A DNA stretch of 64,000 bases from CAWCTD01 sp963798455 (GTDB lineage: Bacteria > Acidobacteriota > Terriglobia > Bryobacterales > Bryobacteraceae), in the NCBI GenBank assembly GCA_963798455.1, contig CAWCTD010000003.1, positions 1,612,001 through 1,676,000 on the forward strand, in the 5' to 3' direction. The notes beneath the pieces were generated by a model. The model searched no databases. It saw only the letters and a list, made by a program, of their open reading frames with translations, and was not told the origin of the DNA. Positions 33,568 through 43,265 of this stretch are shown piece by piece. How positions within the stretch are numbered: the first letter of the stretch is position 1; the number at the start of each line of letters is the position of its first letter. Position numbers and translations under genes: made by a program.

Positions 33568-35880
33568 TCAAGGCCCGGTACAGGCCGGAAACAGCAAAGT
33601 TTCGAGTCCCCCGGCGCAGGAGCACTGCGGATCGGGAGAGGCGGGGGACTTCAACCGGGCGAGAGCGCAACGGGCGGTAATTTCCCGCGACCCCAGCGCC
33701 ACGGCGGTCCGGAGCTTCTGCGCCGCTTCGCGCGGTTGAGCGCGCTCCAACAGCAAACCGTGCGCCAGGTAGGGACGGTCCCATTCCGGCCACTGGGATT
33801 CGATATCTTTCAAGGCTTTCTCAGCGTCCGCATTCCGGCCCATGAGTCCCAGCACGATGGCGCGTGTGAGCAACAAATCCTGATCCGTGCCCGCCGCCCG
33901 GGTCAGCAGATCCAGCGCCGCATCCCTGCGGTTGTGGCGCAATAGCAACAGGGCGGCCTGCTGTGCAATCCGCGGCTGGGAGACCGAGAAGCGCAATCCC
34001 TGATCGAGGACCTTCTCCGATTCGTCAGTCTCCCCGGCCGCATCCAGAATCTTCGCCTTCAAAAGCAGATAGTCTCCAGTTCGTTCCGCCTCCGGCACTC
34101 GATCCAGCACCTTCAACGCCGCCGCCGGCCCTTCGATAGAAAAGACTGCAACCGCCAGGCCCAAGTTAGCGGCCGGTCTTGCGGCCGCGGCTCGTTCCAG
34201 GAACTCTCGCGCCAGTGGATACTGCTCAAACCCAAGCAAGAAGTCGCCCGCCTCCTGCCAGACGCGGTTCTCCGCATTCCTGGTGAGCAGCAGACGGAAT
34301 TCGACGGTAGCTTCGTCAACCCTGCCGTCCGCCAGCAGGAGACTGGCAAAGTGCAGTTGCAGCTCCGGGTCGTCAGGATGGGTGCGTGCGTCTTGCCGCA
34401 GGCGCTCGATCTCCCGCTTGGTCCGCTCGGGAGCGGAGAGGGTCGCGGATTCGATCATTCCGGCCTGCGTCCAGGGTCCACGAACTTTCTTCTGCCGGAT
34501 TCGCTGGAACTTGCTCAGGTACTGCTGGCCTTCGTCTTCCTGCCCCAGGTCCATCAGCGTGCGGCCCAGATGCATCAGGATGTCGGGATCATCCGGCGCG
34601 AGCGCCAGGGCCTTGCGAAGCACCTTCTCGGCGTCAGCGGGACGCTCCAGAGAGCTGTAGGCGAGCCCAAGCTGGTCGAGCGCGCGGAAATTGCGCGGAT
34701 CGAGTTCCACGGCCCTCAGAAGATCAGGAACGGCTTCCGAGGGGCGTCCGATCCGGTTGAGCAGCCACCCGCGGTCCAGGTAAGCCGCCACGAGCTTCGG
34801 GTCCAGGCGGCTCGCCCGCGCCAGCTGGTCGAGGGCCACCTGAGGCTGGTCGCGCCACGTGAACTGCGCCAGATCGTAGTAGCCCAGCGGATCATCCGGG
34901 TGATCGCGAACGTACCCCGCCAGCCCTTTCAAGCCTTCCTCCTTCCGGGCGTCGGTGTACGCCGAGACCAGGGCGCGATCGCGCCGCGCGGCGGCATCGC
35001 CGGGCCGGAGCCGCAGGTATTCGTCGTAAGCCAGCGCGGCATCGCCGTAGTATTCGCCACCCTGGGCGGCGTGCGCGAGCTCCAGCAGAATCTCGGGACG
35101 TTGAGGGGCCAGTTTACTGGCTTGAGCGAGGAGATAAACGGCCCTCGCGTAGTCCCGGAGGGCAAGGCTTACCTCCCCCAGTCCCACCAGCGACTCCACG
35201 CTATCCGGGTGAAGCTTGAGCGCCACTTCCAGGGCTCGCTGAGCGCGATCGTAATGCTCGGCGCGGGCCGCGGCCCGGCCCAGGTTGAGGAGGATGTCGA
35301 AATCGTCGGGGTGCTGAACCAGGAGGGCGGTGAACGCGGCCTCCGCCCGGGCGTACGCTCCGATCCTGCCGCATGTCAGGCCGTACAGGAAGAGCAGGCG
35401 CTGGTCGCCGGCGATCTGCTTCTGAACACCGTCCAGCAGCGTCAACGCCTCGGCTGGCTTTCCCGCCCAGTGCAGCGCCTCGGCGCGCAACAGGCGAACC
35501 GCCGGCTGGGGATCGTCGACCCGCGACAGGTATTCGAGCGCGCGCCCGCCCTGATGCTGGTCGGTGGCTATCCGAGCCAGTTGCAGATTGGCGTTGGCAT
35601 GTCGCGGGTCCAGCTTGAGGACACGCTCAAAAGAGGATCGCGCCTTCTCCGGATCTCCGCACAGCAGATAGTGGTTGCCGAGGTTGTTCCAGACGGCCAG
35701 CGAGGGCGGTCCCTGCGCCAGGGCTTGCTGGTAGAACCGCTCCGCCTCGGCGCACTTGTGCTCCGCATCCAGGCGGGCGGCTTGCCGCAGAGCGCTCTGT
35801 TGAGCGTACGCTGGGAAGAACGAGACCAGAAGCAGAACCGCGGCCCCGATTTTGGAGCATCCGCCGCCGGCATTATACAC
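33568..35880 (-). CDS. Secreted tetratricopeptide-repeat protein
   Basis: About 770 residues if translation begins at the GTG at 35880, which gives a signal peptide (KIGAAVLLLVSFFPAYAQQ). The remainder is TPR units throughout, for example AVWNNLGNHYLLCGDPEKA, DILLNLGRAAARAEHYDRA, AYLDRGWLLNRIGRPSEAV and DILMHLGRTLMDLGQEDEG, a protein-interaction scaffold. Longer in-frame starts up to 36060 run antisense into the CRTAC1 gene and are unlikely. It is divergent from the CRTAC1 gene with 31 bases between start codons; TPR and CRTAC1 genes are regularly paired in Acidobacteria. The precise start is uncertain. Confidence 0.78.
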   Translation of the reverse strand: MYNAGGGCSKIGAAVLLLVSFFPAYAQQSALRQAARLDAEHKCAEAERFYQQALAQGPPSLAVWNNLGNHYLLCGDPEKARSSFERVLKLDPRHANANLQLARIATDQHQGGRALEYLSRVDDPQPAVRLLRAEALHWAGKPAEALTLLDGVQKQIAGDQRLLFLYGLTCGRIGAYARAEAAFTALLVQHPDDFDILLNLGRAAARAEHYDRAQRALEVALKLHPDSVESLVGLGEVSLALRDYARAVYLLAQASKLAPQRPEILLELAHAAQGGEYYGDAALAYDEYLRLRPGDAAARRDRALVSAYTDARKEEGLKGLAGYVRDHPDDPLGYYDLAQFTWRDQPQVALDQLARASRLDPKLVAAYLDRGWLLNRIGRPSEAVPDLLRAVELDPRNFRALDQLGLAYSSLERPADAEKVLRKALALAPDDPDILMHLGRTLMDLGQEDEGQQYLSKFQRIRQKKVRGPWTQAGMIESATLSAPERTKREIERLRQDARTHPDDPELQLHFASLLLADGRVDEATVEFRLLLTRNAENRVWQEAGDFLLGFEQYPLAREFLERAAAARPAANLGLAVAVFSIEGPAAALKVLDRVPEAERTGDYLLLKAKILDAAGETDESEKVLDQGLRFSVSQPRIAQQAALLLLRHNRRDAALDLLTRAAGTDQDLLLTRAIVLGLMGRNADAEKALKDIESQWPEWDRPYLAHGLLLERAQPREAAQKLRTAVALGSREITARCALARLKSPASPDPQCSCAGGLETLLFPACTGP
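35872..35879. promoter_or_regulatory. Overlapping divergent -10 elements between the TPR and CRTAC1 genes
   Basis: The bases ATTATACA read as TATACA on the plus strand (35874-35879), 33 bases before the CRTAC1 ATG, and as TATAAT on the minus strand (35877-35872). The plus-strand use is plausible. The minus-strand element would start transcription inside the proposed TPR signal peptide, so either it is not used or the TPR start is further downstream. No clear -35 hexamers accompany it. Confidence 0.4.
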
Positions 35881-35911
35881 TGGAGATCTCCGGCCGATTG
35901 GTCCCGCTGAT

Positions 35912-37597
35912 ATGAGCTTCCGGCCCCCAGGACTCAGTCCGATTCCCGTGTTTGTCGGCGCCGCGGCGAGCGTGGCGATGCTCCTGTTCCTGGCGGAGGC
36001 AACCCGGGGCGCGGTCGCCCGTCCGCATTTCACTGACATTGCCCCGCGGTCCAAGATCACCTACATTACAAACAACAATTATACCGGCCGAAAGTACTTC
36101 CAGCAGCCCATGTGCGGCGGCGTGGGCATCCTGGACTACGACAACGACGGCAAAATGGACATCTTCTTCAGCAACGGCGCCCAACTGCCGGAGCTGAAAA
36201 AGACCAACCCTTCCTATTACAACTGCCTGCTGCGCAACAAGGGGGACGGGACGTTCGAGGATGTGACCGCCAAGGCGGGCGTCGCCGGCGAACACCTGGA
36301 TTTCAGCTACGGCGTCGCGGTTGGCGACTACGATAATGACGGCTACCCGGACATTTTCATCGCCAACACGGGCAAGAATACGCTGTACCACAACAACGGG
36401 AACGGCACGTTCACAGACGTGACCGACCAGTCCGGACTGGGAACCAAACCACCGAACACGCTCAGCGTCCAGGCGGCGTGGTTCGACTACGACAACGACG
36501 GCCTTCTGGATTTGATCCTGTCCAACTACACGCTGTGGACCCCGGAGAAGGACCAGCGCTGCACGATGGGCGAGGTCGAGACTTACTGCCATCCGCAGAC
36601 GTATCCCGCGGTGCCTCACCGGCTCTACCATAACCTCGGCCACGGCAAGTTCGAAGACGTGACAGAGCGGTCCGGCCTCGGCAAGGCGCTGGGCAAGGGC
36701 ATGGGAATCGCCATCGCCGACTTCAACAACGACGGGCGAATCGACGTGTTTGTGGCCAACGACACCGAGCCGAATTTCCTTTTTCTCAACCAGGGCGACG
36801 GCACGTTTAAGGAAGAGGCTCTGGCGTATGGCGTGGCTTACAACGACGACGCGGCGACCGTCTCGGCCATGGGCGCGGATGCGAAGGATTATGACAATGA
36901 CGGCTTCGTCGACATCTTTTATAACAACCTCATGCGGCAGACCTGGGCTCTTTTTCGGAACCTGCGCGGCAAGTCTTTCCGCTACGTTTCGCCGGCAACG
37001 AAAATCGTCCAGTTGAGCCAGCATCTTTCCGGCTGGAGCAACGGCTTTATCGACTACAATAACGACGGGTGGAAGGACATTTATTCCGCCAACGGCGATG
37101 TCGATTACCTCACCCCCGCGTCCAAGCAGCACGACACCATGTTCGAGAACGTGGACGGCAAACAGTTCATCGATGTCTCTTCCGAAATGGGAGACGACTT
37201 CTTGCGGATGGGCTACCAGCGAGGTTCGGCGTTCGCCGATCTCAATGATGATGGCTTCATGGACCTGGTCGTCACATCGCTGAACCAGGCGCCTCGCATT
37301 CTGCTCAATTCCGCCGGCAACGGCAACCACTGGTTGCTGATGAAACTGGTTGGAGTGAAGAGCAACCGCGATGCGATTGGCGCGAAGGTGAAGGTCACGA
37401 CTCCCTCGGGTCGCCTTCTGTATAATCACGTGACGGGTTCGGTCGGTTTTATGTCCACCAGTGACCTGAGGGTGCATTTCGGGCTGGGCGGGGAGACCTC
37501 GGCCTCGGCCATCGAGATCCAGTGGCCCAGCGGCGCTGTTCAGACTCTCAAGGATGTCGCCGCGGACCAGATCCTCCGGGTGGAAGAGCCCCACTGA
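35912..37597 (+). CDS. CRTAC1-family protein: FG-GAP/VCBS repeats plus ASPIC/UnbV domain
   Basis: A 561-residue exported protein. A signal peptide (IPVFVGAAASVAMLLFLAEA) precedes seven calcium-binding FG-GAP/VCBS repeats with D-x-D-x-DG loops (DYDNDGKMDIFFSNG, DYDNDGYPDIFIANTG, DYDNDGLLDLILSN, DFNNDGRIDVFVAND, DYDNDGFVDIFYNN, DYNNDGWKDIYSANG, DLNDDGFMDLVVT), which form an integrin-like propeller, and a C-terminal ASPIC/UnbV domain (RDAIGAKVKVTTPSGRLLY, VHFGLGGETSASAIEIQWP). It is extracellular or surface-bound; binding partners are unknown. It is divergent from the TPR gene and 12 bases upstream of the flavin reductase gene. Confidence 0.92.
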   Translation: MSFRPPGLSPIPVFVGAAASVAMLLFLAEATRGAVARPHFTDIAPRSKITYITNNNYTGRKYFQQPMCGGVGILDYDNDGKMDIFFSNGAQLPELKKTNPSYYNCLLRNKGDGTFEDVTAKAGVAGEHLDFSYGVAVGDYDNDGYPDIFIANTGKNTLYHNNGNGTFTDVTDQSGLGTKPPNTLSVQAAWFDYDNDGLLDLILSNYTLWTPEKDQRCTMGEVETYCHPQTYPAVPHRLYHNLGHGKFEDVTERSGLGKALGKGMGIAIADFNNDGRIDVFVANDTEPNFLFLNQGDGTFKEEALAYGVAYNDDAATVSAMGADAKDYDNDGFVDIFYNNLMRQTWALFRNLRGKSFRYVSPATKIVQLSQHLSGWSNGFIDYNNDGWKDIYSANGDVDYLTPASKQHDTMFENVDGKQFIDVSSEMGDDFLRMGYQRGSAFADLNDDGFMDLVVTSLNQAPRILLNSAGNGNHWLLMKLVGVKSNRDAIGAKVKVTTPSGRLLYNHVTGSVGFMSTSDLRVHFGLGGETSASAIEIQWPSGAVQTLKDVAADQILRVEEPH

Positions 37598-37609
37598 ACT
37601 TCGAGAATA

Positions 37610-38161
37610 GTGCGGGGTATTATCGTGGCGAGAAGATCGTTTCCTTTGTCTGAGGTGTACCGCCTGCTCGAACCGGGACCGGTCGTGCTGCTCACGACCG
37701 CGGGCAAGGGCCGGGCCAACATAATGACCCAGTCGTGGCATCTGATGATGGATTTCGAGCCGCCCATCGTAGGCTGCGTGGTGAGCAACCGCAACTTCAC
37801 CTTTGACATTTTGAGGGCGACCAAGGAATGTGTGATCAACATCCCCACCGTGGATCTGGCGGCAAAGGTCGTGGGCTGCGGGAATAGCTCGGGCCGGGAC
37901 CTTGACAAGTTCGAGACCTTTCAGCTCACCCCAGCCGCCGCCTCCAGGGTCAAAGCGCCGCTCATCGCCGAGTGCTACGCCAACCTCGAATGCAAAGTGG
38001 TCGATACAAGGATGGTGGCCAAATACTGTCTTTTCGTCCTTGAAGTCCTCAAAGCCTGGATCGACCCTTCCAGGCGGCGCCCGCGGACGATTCACCACCT
38101 GGGGAAGGGGACGTTCATGGTCGCCGGCAAGACCATCAAGTTGCGTTCCAGGATGAAATAG
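37610..38161 (+). CDS. Flavin reductase family protein (FMN-binding split barrel)
   Basis: A 183-residue protein of the flavin reductase-like family: GPVVLLTTAGKGRANIMTQSW, PPIVGCVVSNRNFTFDIL, ECVINIPTVDLAAKVVGCG and the DLDKFETFQLTPA segment are typical FMN-binding split-barrel blocks. Members reduce free flavin or bind FMN in oxidoreductase systems. The GTG at 37610 is used as start; a GTG a few codons later is an alternative. It follows the CRTAC1 gene by 12 bases, though any functional link is unclear. Confidence 0.85.
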   Translation: MRGIIVARRSFPLSEVYRLLEPGPVVLLTTAGKGRANIMTQSWHLMMDFEPPIVGCVVSNRNFTFDILRATKECVINIPTVDLAAKVVGCGNSSGRDLDKFETFQLTPAAASRVKAPLIAECYANLECKVVDTRMVAKYCLFVLEVLKAWIDPSRRRPRTIHHLGKGTFMVAGKTIKLRSRMK

Positions 38162-38235
38162 AGGCTCTTGAAGAAGCGCCGTTTCGGCCGCCATTCTTTC
38201 CGCGGCGCGGCCACCAGTGCCAGGAAGGCCGCCGC

Positions 38236-39504
38236 CTACGTCACCCAGGAACGCGAGACCTTGTAGGCAGCAACCCTCGCAGGCAGCCAATCCTTCAGGT
38301 GTGGCGCGAGGTAGAACGTGGGCTGAAGCAGATCAGCGTCCGGCGAGATGATCCCATTAGCCACCGCGATGGCCGCGAGCTCGGTCTCCGGATAGATTCG
38401 AATCCCTGTCGTGATTTTCAGCGAATCCAGCTCCAGCGAATCCGCGAAGGACAGGCTCTCATTAACCGTCTCCGCCGTCTCCTGCGGGCCTCCCATTAGC
38501 AGGAAGCCTCTCCGCACGATACGAGCTTCGCGGAACATTCCTGCAATCGCCCTGACCTCCTCCGGCCTGAACCTCTTGTGGAACCCGCTCAGTACGCAGT
38601 CCGAGCCGCTTTCAAAGCCGAGGCTGACCTCGCGGCACCCCGCGTTCGCCATCAGCTCCACCAGTTCGCCATCGACCCATTTCGGGTAGACGATGCACCA
38701 GACCTTGATGTCGAGCCTTCGCGCGATGATCGCCCGGCAGACGCCTTTGGCGTAGGAAGGCGGAATATTGAACGTGTTGTCGACAAAACCGAAGTCACGG
38801 TAGCCGCGCGAAGCAAGCTCCTCCAGCCACGCCGCAATCTGCTCCGGAGAGCGCTTGCGGATGGACCTTCCTTCAAGCATTCTCGTAGTACAGAAGCTGC
38901 ACCCCATCGGGCAGCCTCGCTTGCCCTGCACCGGCACCCAGAAATCGCGGCTGCCTGAGATCGTCGGGATCCAAAGCTCCGGTTCCGGGAGTGGAAGGTC
39001 ATCGAGCGTGGTCGCGAAGGTTCTACCCGAGGGCGGCCGGCCCGGTAGGTAGACGCCAGGCAGCCCGTAAGGGTCGCTGCCTTGCGCCAGTCGCTCCAGC
39101 GCGGCGGGGAACACGGCCTCTCCTTCGCCCCGAATCCCCATGTCCGCTTCCAGGTATCGCAACACGCTCTCGGGGAAGATGCTGTAGCCGGCTCCGCCAA
39201 GGACGATCGGAGCATGTGAGAAGCCTCGACAGGTGGCTACGATGTCCCGCGCAGCGGGCAGCAGGAACCTCGGACTGGCCATGTTCTGGTCGTCGATATT
39301 GCGCACCGAGATGCCGATGACGCCGGGGCGGAATTCCTCTATGCACTTCCGGATCGTCTCGCCCGCATCGCCTTCGAACATCAAGTTCAGCAAGACGGCT
39401 TCGTGGCCCGCCTTCCGGCAGGCGGCCGCGACGCAGGCCAGCCCCAGCGGCAGCGGCAGGACGTTGATCCGCTCCGTGTTCACGGAGATGAGAAGGACCC
39501 TCAT
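38236..39504 (-). CDS. B12-binding domain radical SAM protein
   Basis: A 422-residue enzyme. The N-terminal B12-binding-like Rossmann domain (MRVLLISVNTERINVLPLPL, GVIGISVRNIDDQN, PIVLGGAGYSIFPESVL) lacks the DxHxxG base-off signature. The radical SAM core has KRGCPMGCSFCTTR, the Cx3Cx2C ligand set for the 4Fe-4S cluster that cleaves S-adenosylmethionine, and downstream EVSLGFESGSD and RRGFLLMGGPQET. Family members carry out methylations, ring contractions and similar carbon-centred reactions on lipids or secondary metabolites; the substrate is unknown. It stands alone between the flavin reductase and an ADOP permease gene. Confidence 0.87.
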   Translation of the reverse strand: MRVLLISVNTERINVLPLPLGLACVAAACRKAGHEAVLLNLMFEGDAGETIRKCIEEFRPGVIGISVRNIDDQNMASPRFLLPAARDIVATCRGFSHAPIVLGGAGYSIFPESVLRYLEADMGIRGEGEAVFPAALERLAQGSDPYGLPGVYLPGRPPSGRTFATTLDDLPLPEPELWIPTISGSRDFWVPVQGKRGCPMGCSFCTTRMLEGRSIRKRSPEQIAAWLEELASRGYRDFGFVDNTFNIPPSYAKGVCRAIIARRLDIKVWCIVYPKWVDGELVELMANAGCREVSLGFESGSDCVLSGFHKRFRPEEVRAIAGMFREARIVRRGFLLMGGPQETAETVNESLSFADSLELDSLKITTGIRIYPETELAAIAVANGIISPDADLLQPTFYLAPHLKDWLPARVAAYKVSRSWVT

Positions 39505-39584
39505 GGTGCAGTTCCCGGAGGCTGCCCAAGCCGGGTTGACGGCTCTATTCTATCCTGCCGGGTTCTGCGCGGACGTTTCGTCCG

Positions 39585-42047
39585 CTACTCGTTCCGCAGC
39601 GCGACCACGGGATCCACGCGCATGGCCCGCAGCGCCGGCAGGTAGCTGGCCAGCGCGGCCACCAGTACCAGGAAGGCCGCCGCGGACGCGAATGTGAGCG
39701 GATCGGAAGCCCTGACATTCACCAGCATTCCGCCGACAATGCGCGCCGCCGCCAGGGCCAGGACGCTTCCAGCAATCAGCCCCGCGACGGTCAATCGAAG
39801 GCCCTCCTTCAGCACCTGGCGGAGCACGGCGCCTGGCTGCGCGCCCAGCGCCATCCGGATTCCCATCTCCTGCGTGCGCTGGCTCACGGCGTAGCTCATG
39901 ACGCTGTACAAGCCGATGGCGGCCAGCAGCAGTGAGATCCCGCCGACCACTCCCAACAGGCTGGCCGCTGCGTGCTGCGCGAATAGGGAATCGCTGGTGG
40001 CGTCGGACAACAGCCTTGTGCTGAAAACCGCATCCTGGTTGAGCGCCAAGGCCTCCCGGCGCAGGACGGGGGTCATCCGCAGCGGATCGCCGGCGGTCTT
40101 GATGAAGACCGAGAAGTTGAGACCGGGCGCGAACCATTGGCGGAACGGCGTGTAGAAGAACGGAGTTGGGCCCTCGATCGGAGTGTGGTACTTGCTGTCT
40201 TTGACCAGCCCAACCACCGTTGCCTGGCGGCTCTCGCAACGGACCTTGCGGCCGATAGGGTTTCTACCGTGGAAGAACCGGTTGGCGAAGGTCTCATTGA
40301 CGATAATCACGGTGGGCGCCTCGGCCGAATCGCGTTCGGTGAAGTCGCGGCCATCGAGCATCCGGATGCCCAGCAGTTTGAAGTAGCCGGGCGGAACGGT
40401 GGCGCGATGGATCATCATCTGCTCATTGGGCGCGGGAGTGTATCCCTCAACGTCGATTTGGCCCCAGGGCGTGGAGCCGGCCCCGGAGGCCGTCGACATT
40501 GGGACCACATCCGAGTAGGTCACGCCAACCACGCCCGGCTCCGACTCCAAGCGCTCGCGGAGCAGCCGGCAGAAATCCCGCTGCTCCCGCGCCGAGTAGC
40601 CTGCGTTCGACAGATAGAACTGAGACACGGATATATTGCTCCGGTCAAACCCCGGCTCGATGCCGCTCGCGTTCTTGAAGCTCCGGTAGAAGAGCCCGGC
40701 GCCGATCAGCGCCACCATAACCAGGGCCATTTCGGCGACCACCAGCAGACCGCGCAGACGGTGCGAGCCGGAACCCGCGCCTCCGCTGCGGCCGCCCTCT
40801 TTGAGGCTCTCATTCAGGTCGGAGCGGGCAGTGAGCAGGGCCGGCACCGTGCCGGATAGCAGCGTCGCGACCACGGCAACCAGCAACGTGAAGCCGAGGG
40901 TCGGCAGGCTCAATCCGCCGCCGACATCCAGCGGGACGTCGATGGCGGGAAGCAGGAACAAAAGCGACTGTCCCATCCACACAACCAGCGTGACCCCGAC
41001 CACCGCGCCGCCGGCGGCGAGCAGCAGCGTCTCGATCAAGAGCTGCGTCGCGAGGCGGGAACGCCGGGCCCCCAGCGCCAGCCGCATACCGAACTCCCTC
41101 TGGCGGGACACCCCGCGGGCCAGTAGCAGGTTGGCGACGTTCGCGCAGACGATCAGCAGGAGGAGCAGAGAGAGCGCCATCAAAATCCGTAGCGGCTGGA
41201 GCAGCATGCCCTGGGCGCCCAGGTGCCCCTGCCACGGCGGCGTTACCGTGAGGTCGACGCCCCGGTTGGTGGCAGGGTAGAGCGCGGCAAGCCTCTTGCC
41301 CAGCGCGGCGACTTCCGCGCGCGCCTGCTCGATGGTGACGCCGTGCTTCAGCCGCACAATCGTGGAAGTCTCGTCGCGCGTTCCGCGGTAGTGCAGGGTG
41401 CCGTTGCCGGTGCCCATCGCCGTGGCCATCGTGACCGGCATCCACACGTCATAGAGCACGCCGGCGAGGGTGCCGTGGAACTCCCGGGGCGCCACGCCGA
41501 TGATGGTCAACTCGTGCCGGTTCAAACGGATAGTTTTGCCCAGCACCTTTGAGTCGCCGGCGAACCGCGCCTGCCACATGGCGTAGCTGATGACGGCAAC
41601 CGGGGCGCCGCCGTCCTGGTCGCGTCCCTCTTCGGGCAGGAACGTGCGGCCGAGCACGGGCTTGACCTTCAGGAGATCGAAGTAGTTTGCCGAGACGAGT
41701 TCCGCCCAGGCACGCGCCGTTTTTCCGTCGGCCCCGACGCTCAGGGGCGTGAAACGTCCGAGGGCGACTCCGGAGACCAGCTTCAGATTGTCCCGGTAAT
41801 CCAGGTAGTCGAGATAGGACGTGTTGACCAGATACTCCCCGGTGGGGGTCACGGTCTCAATGAGGGCGAGTTCCCGCGGATCGCCGGCGCCGGGGAAGGG
41901 GTGCAGCAGCACGGAATCGATCCAACTGAACACCGTCGTGTTCACCGCAATGCCCAGGCCGAGGGTGAGGACCACGACGGCCGTGAACCAGGGGCTGCGG
42001 CGCAGGATTCGCAATCCGAACCGCACGTCCTTCAGAAAGCTGGGCAT
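39585..42047 (-). CDS. ADOP-family ABC permease (acidobacterial duplicated orphan permease)
   Basis: An 820-residue protein built from two MacB_PCD-FtsX units. The first starts DVRFGLRILRRSPWFTAVVV with LTLGLGIAVNTTVFSWIDSV, the ADOP signature, and has the FtsX segment VANLLLARGVSRQREFGMRLALG near residue 340; the second ends YAVSQRTQEMGIRMALG and MRVDPVVALRNE. No ATPase domain is present, hence 'orphan'. Compared with the second ADOP in this window it lacks the N-terminal prefix domain. The start at 42047 was chosen because family similarity begins there. Substrate unknown; related MacB proteins export peptides, lipids or toxins. Confidence 0.9.
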   Translation of the reverse strand: MPSFLKDVRFGLRILRRSPWFTAVVVLTLGLGIAVNTTVFSWIDSVLLHPFPGAGDPRELALIETVTPTGEYLVNTSYLDYLDYRDNLKLVSGVALGRFTPLSVGADGKTARAWAELVSANYFDLLKVKPVLGRTFLPEEGRDQDGGAPVAVISYAMWQARFAGDSKVLGKTIRLNRHELTIIGVAPREFHGTLAGVLYDVWMPVTMATAMGTGNGTLHYRGTRDETSTIVRLKHGVTIEQARAEVAALGKRLAALYPATNRGVDLTVTPPWQGHLGAQGMLLQPLRILMALSLLLLLIVCANVANLLLARGVSRQREFGMRLALGARRSRLATQLLIETLLLAAGGAVVGVTLVVWMGQSLLFLLPAIDVPLDVGGGLSLPTLGFTLLVAVVATLLSGTVPALLTARSDLNESLKEGGRSGGAGSGSHRLRGLLVVAEMALVMVALIGAGLFYRSFKNASGIEPGFDRSNISVSQFYLSNAGYSAREQRDFCRLLRERLESEPGVVGVTYSDVVPMSTASGAGSTPWGQIDVEGYTPAPNEQMMIHRATVPPGYFKLLGIRMLDGRDFTERDSAEAPTVIIVNETFANRFFHGRNPIGRKVRCESRQATVVGLVKDSKYHTPIEGPTPFFYTPFRQWFAPGLNFSVFIKTAGDPLRMTPVLRREALALNQDAVFSTRLLSDATSDSLFAQHAAASLLGVVGGISLLLAAIGLYSVMSYAVSQRTQEMGIRMALGAQPGAVLRQVLKEGLRLTVAGLIAGSVLALAAARIVGGMLVNVRASDPLTFASAAAFLVLVAALASYLPALRAMRVDPVVALRNE

Positions 42048-42208
42048 AGCAACATTATGACTCGCAACTCGAATTCCAATCGCAAGTCCTTGCAGGCGCG
42101 CGTGATTTCGATCCGCTGGCTGTCCGCTTGTGGGAAGAGTTGTCCGGAACCGAGATTGTTCGCTCGCGGCGTCTCCTTCCGCACGCACAGTGGGTTACAG
42201 TGGAGGAA

Positions 42209-43168
42209 ATGCAGAAAACCATCGTCGTTGCCGCCCTGGCCGCGGCCCTGTCATGGACCGCCGCCGCTCAGGATGCAAGGGCCTTTTTGGGCCGCTGGGA
42301 CATGACTGTCACGCCTGCCAATGGTTCCCCTTACCCGCAGTGGATGGAGCTTGTCGAAAACGACGGCAAGATCGAAGGCCGCGTGCAGCCGCGTGGCGGC
42401 GCATGGCACCCGATTCTGGGCGCCAAGGTCGAATCCGATAAGATCATTGTCGCGGTCTCCGCCGCGGGCCAGAGGCCTGCCGTTAAATGGGTACTCAGCT
42501 CTGCCGGGGCTGACAAGCTTACCGGCATCGAGAAGCGCGGAGACAACGACGGACCCGTGCTCGCCGGCGTCCGCGCGCCCAAGCTGGATCGCCCCATGCC
42601 CAAGGCGTGGACCGCCCCGGAACCTCTGTTCAACGGCAAAGACCTGACTGGTTGGGAACCCATTGGCAACGTCAAGAACAACAAGTGGATTGCTCGCAAT
42701 GGCGAACTTGTCAATGATAATCCTGAGGTGGAAGGACAACGCGGCCCCGGCGCGGCCAACCTCAAGTCCACCGCGACCTTCCAGGACTTCAAGCTCCACA
42801 TCGAGGTCAACTGTCCCGAAAACGGCAACAGCGGCATCTATCTGCGCGGACGCTACGAGGTCCAGGTCGGCACCGAAGGCGGTTCGCAGCCGGACCACGA
42901 AATGGGCGCCATCTACAGCCACTATGCGCCGCCTGCCGGCGCTGAACCCGGCCTCGGCAAGTGGACGTCGTTTGATATCACTCTTGTCGGCCGGCACGTC
43001 ACGGTCCTGCGCGATGGCAAGGTTTACCACAACAACGTGGAAATCCCCGGACCCACCGGCGGCGCGCTCGATAGCAATGAGGCCGAACCTGGTCCGTTCT
43101 TCTTACAGGGGGATCACCACGGCGTGATCCGGTACCGGAATATCACAGTCTCAGTACCGAAGGAATGA
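42209..43168 (+). CDS. Secreted DUF1080 (3-keto-disaccharide hydrolase family) protein
   Basis: A 319-residue protein with a signal peptide (MQKTIVVAALAAALSWTAAAQ), an N-terminal beta-rich region (ARAFLGRWDMTVTPANG) and a C-terminal DUF1080 concanavalin-like fold: EPLFNGKDLTGWEPIG, TFQDFKLHIEVNCPENGNSG, YLRGRYEVQVGTE and WTSFDITLVGRHVTVLRDG. DUF1080 proteins are abundant in Planctomycetes and Acidobacteria and are linked to sugar degradation. The ATG at 42209 sits right after GGAGGAA. It is divergent from the ADOP gene and ahead of a secreted esterase-like gene. Confidence 0.9.
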   Translation: MQKTIVVAALAAALSWTAAAQDARAFLGRWDMTVTPANGSPYPQWMELVENDGKIEGRVQPRGGAWHPILGAKVESDKIIVAVSAAGQRPAVKWVLSSAGADKLTGIEKRGDNDGPVLAGVRAPKLDRPMPKAWTAPEPLFNGKDLTGWEPIGNVKNNKWIARNGELVNDNPEVEGQRGPGAANLKSTATFQDFKLHIEVNCPENGNSGIYLRGRYEVQVGTEGGSQPDHEMGAIYSHYAPPAGAEPGLGKWTSFDITLVGRHVTVLRDGKVYHNNVEIPGPTGGALDSNEAEPGPFFLQGDHHGVIRYRNITVSVPKE

Positions 43169-43265
43169 TGCAGCCTGCGCTTCGACCCAGCCTCGAAATG
43201 TTCAGCGCCACATCGCGATCGGCCGCAGGAGAGCATGCCATATCTGGATGCCCGGAGGAATCCTT

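Noticed and set aside
35873..38290. An 800-codon open frame on the minus strand opposite the CRTAC1 and flavin reductase genes
   Set aside because: It is exactly antisense to two well-recognised genes; GC-rich codon bias with Asp/Asn-rich repeats leaves the opposite frame open. It has no family similarity.
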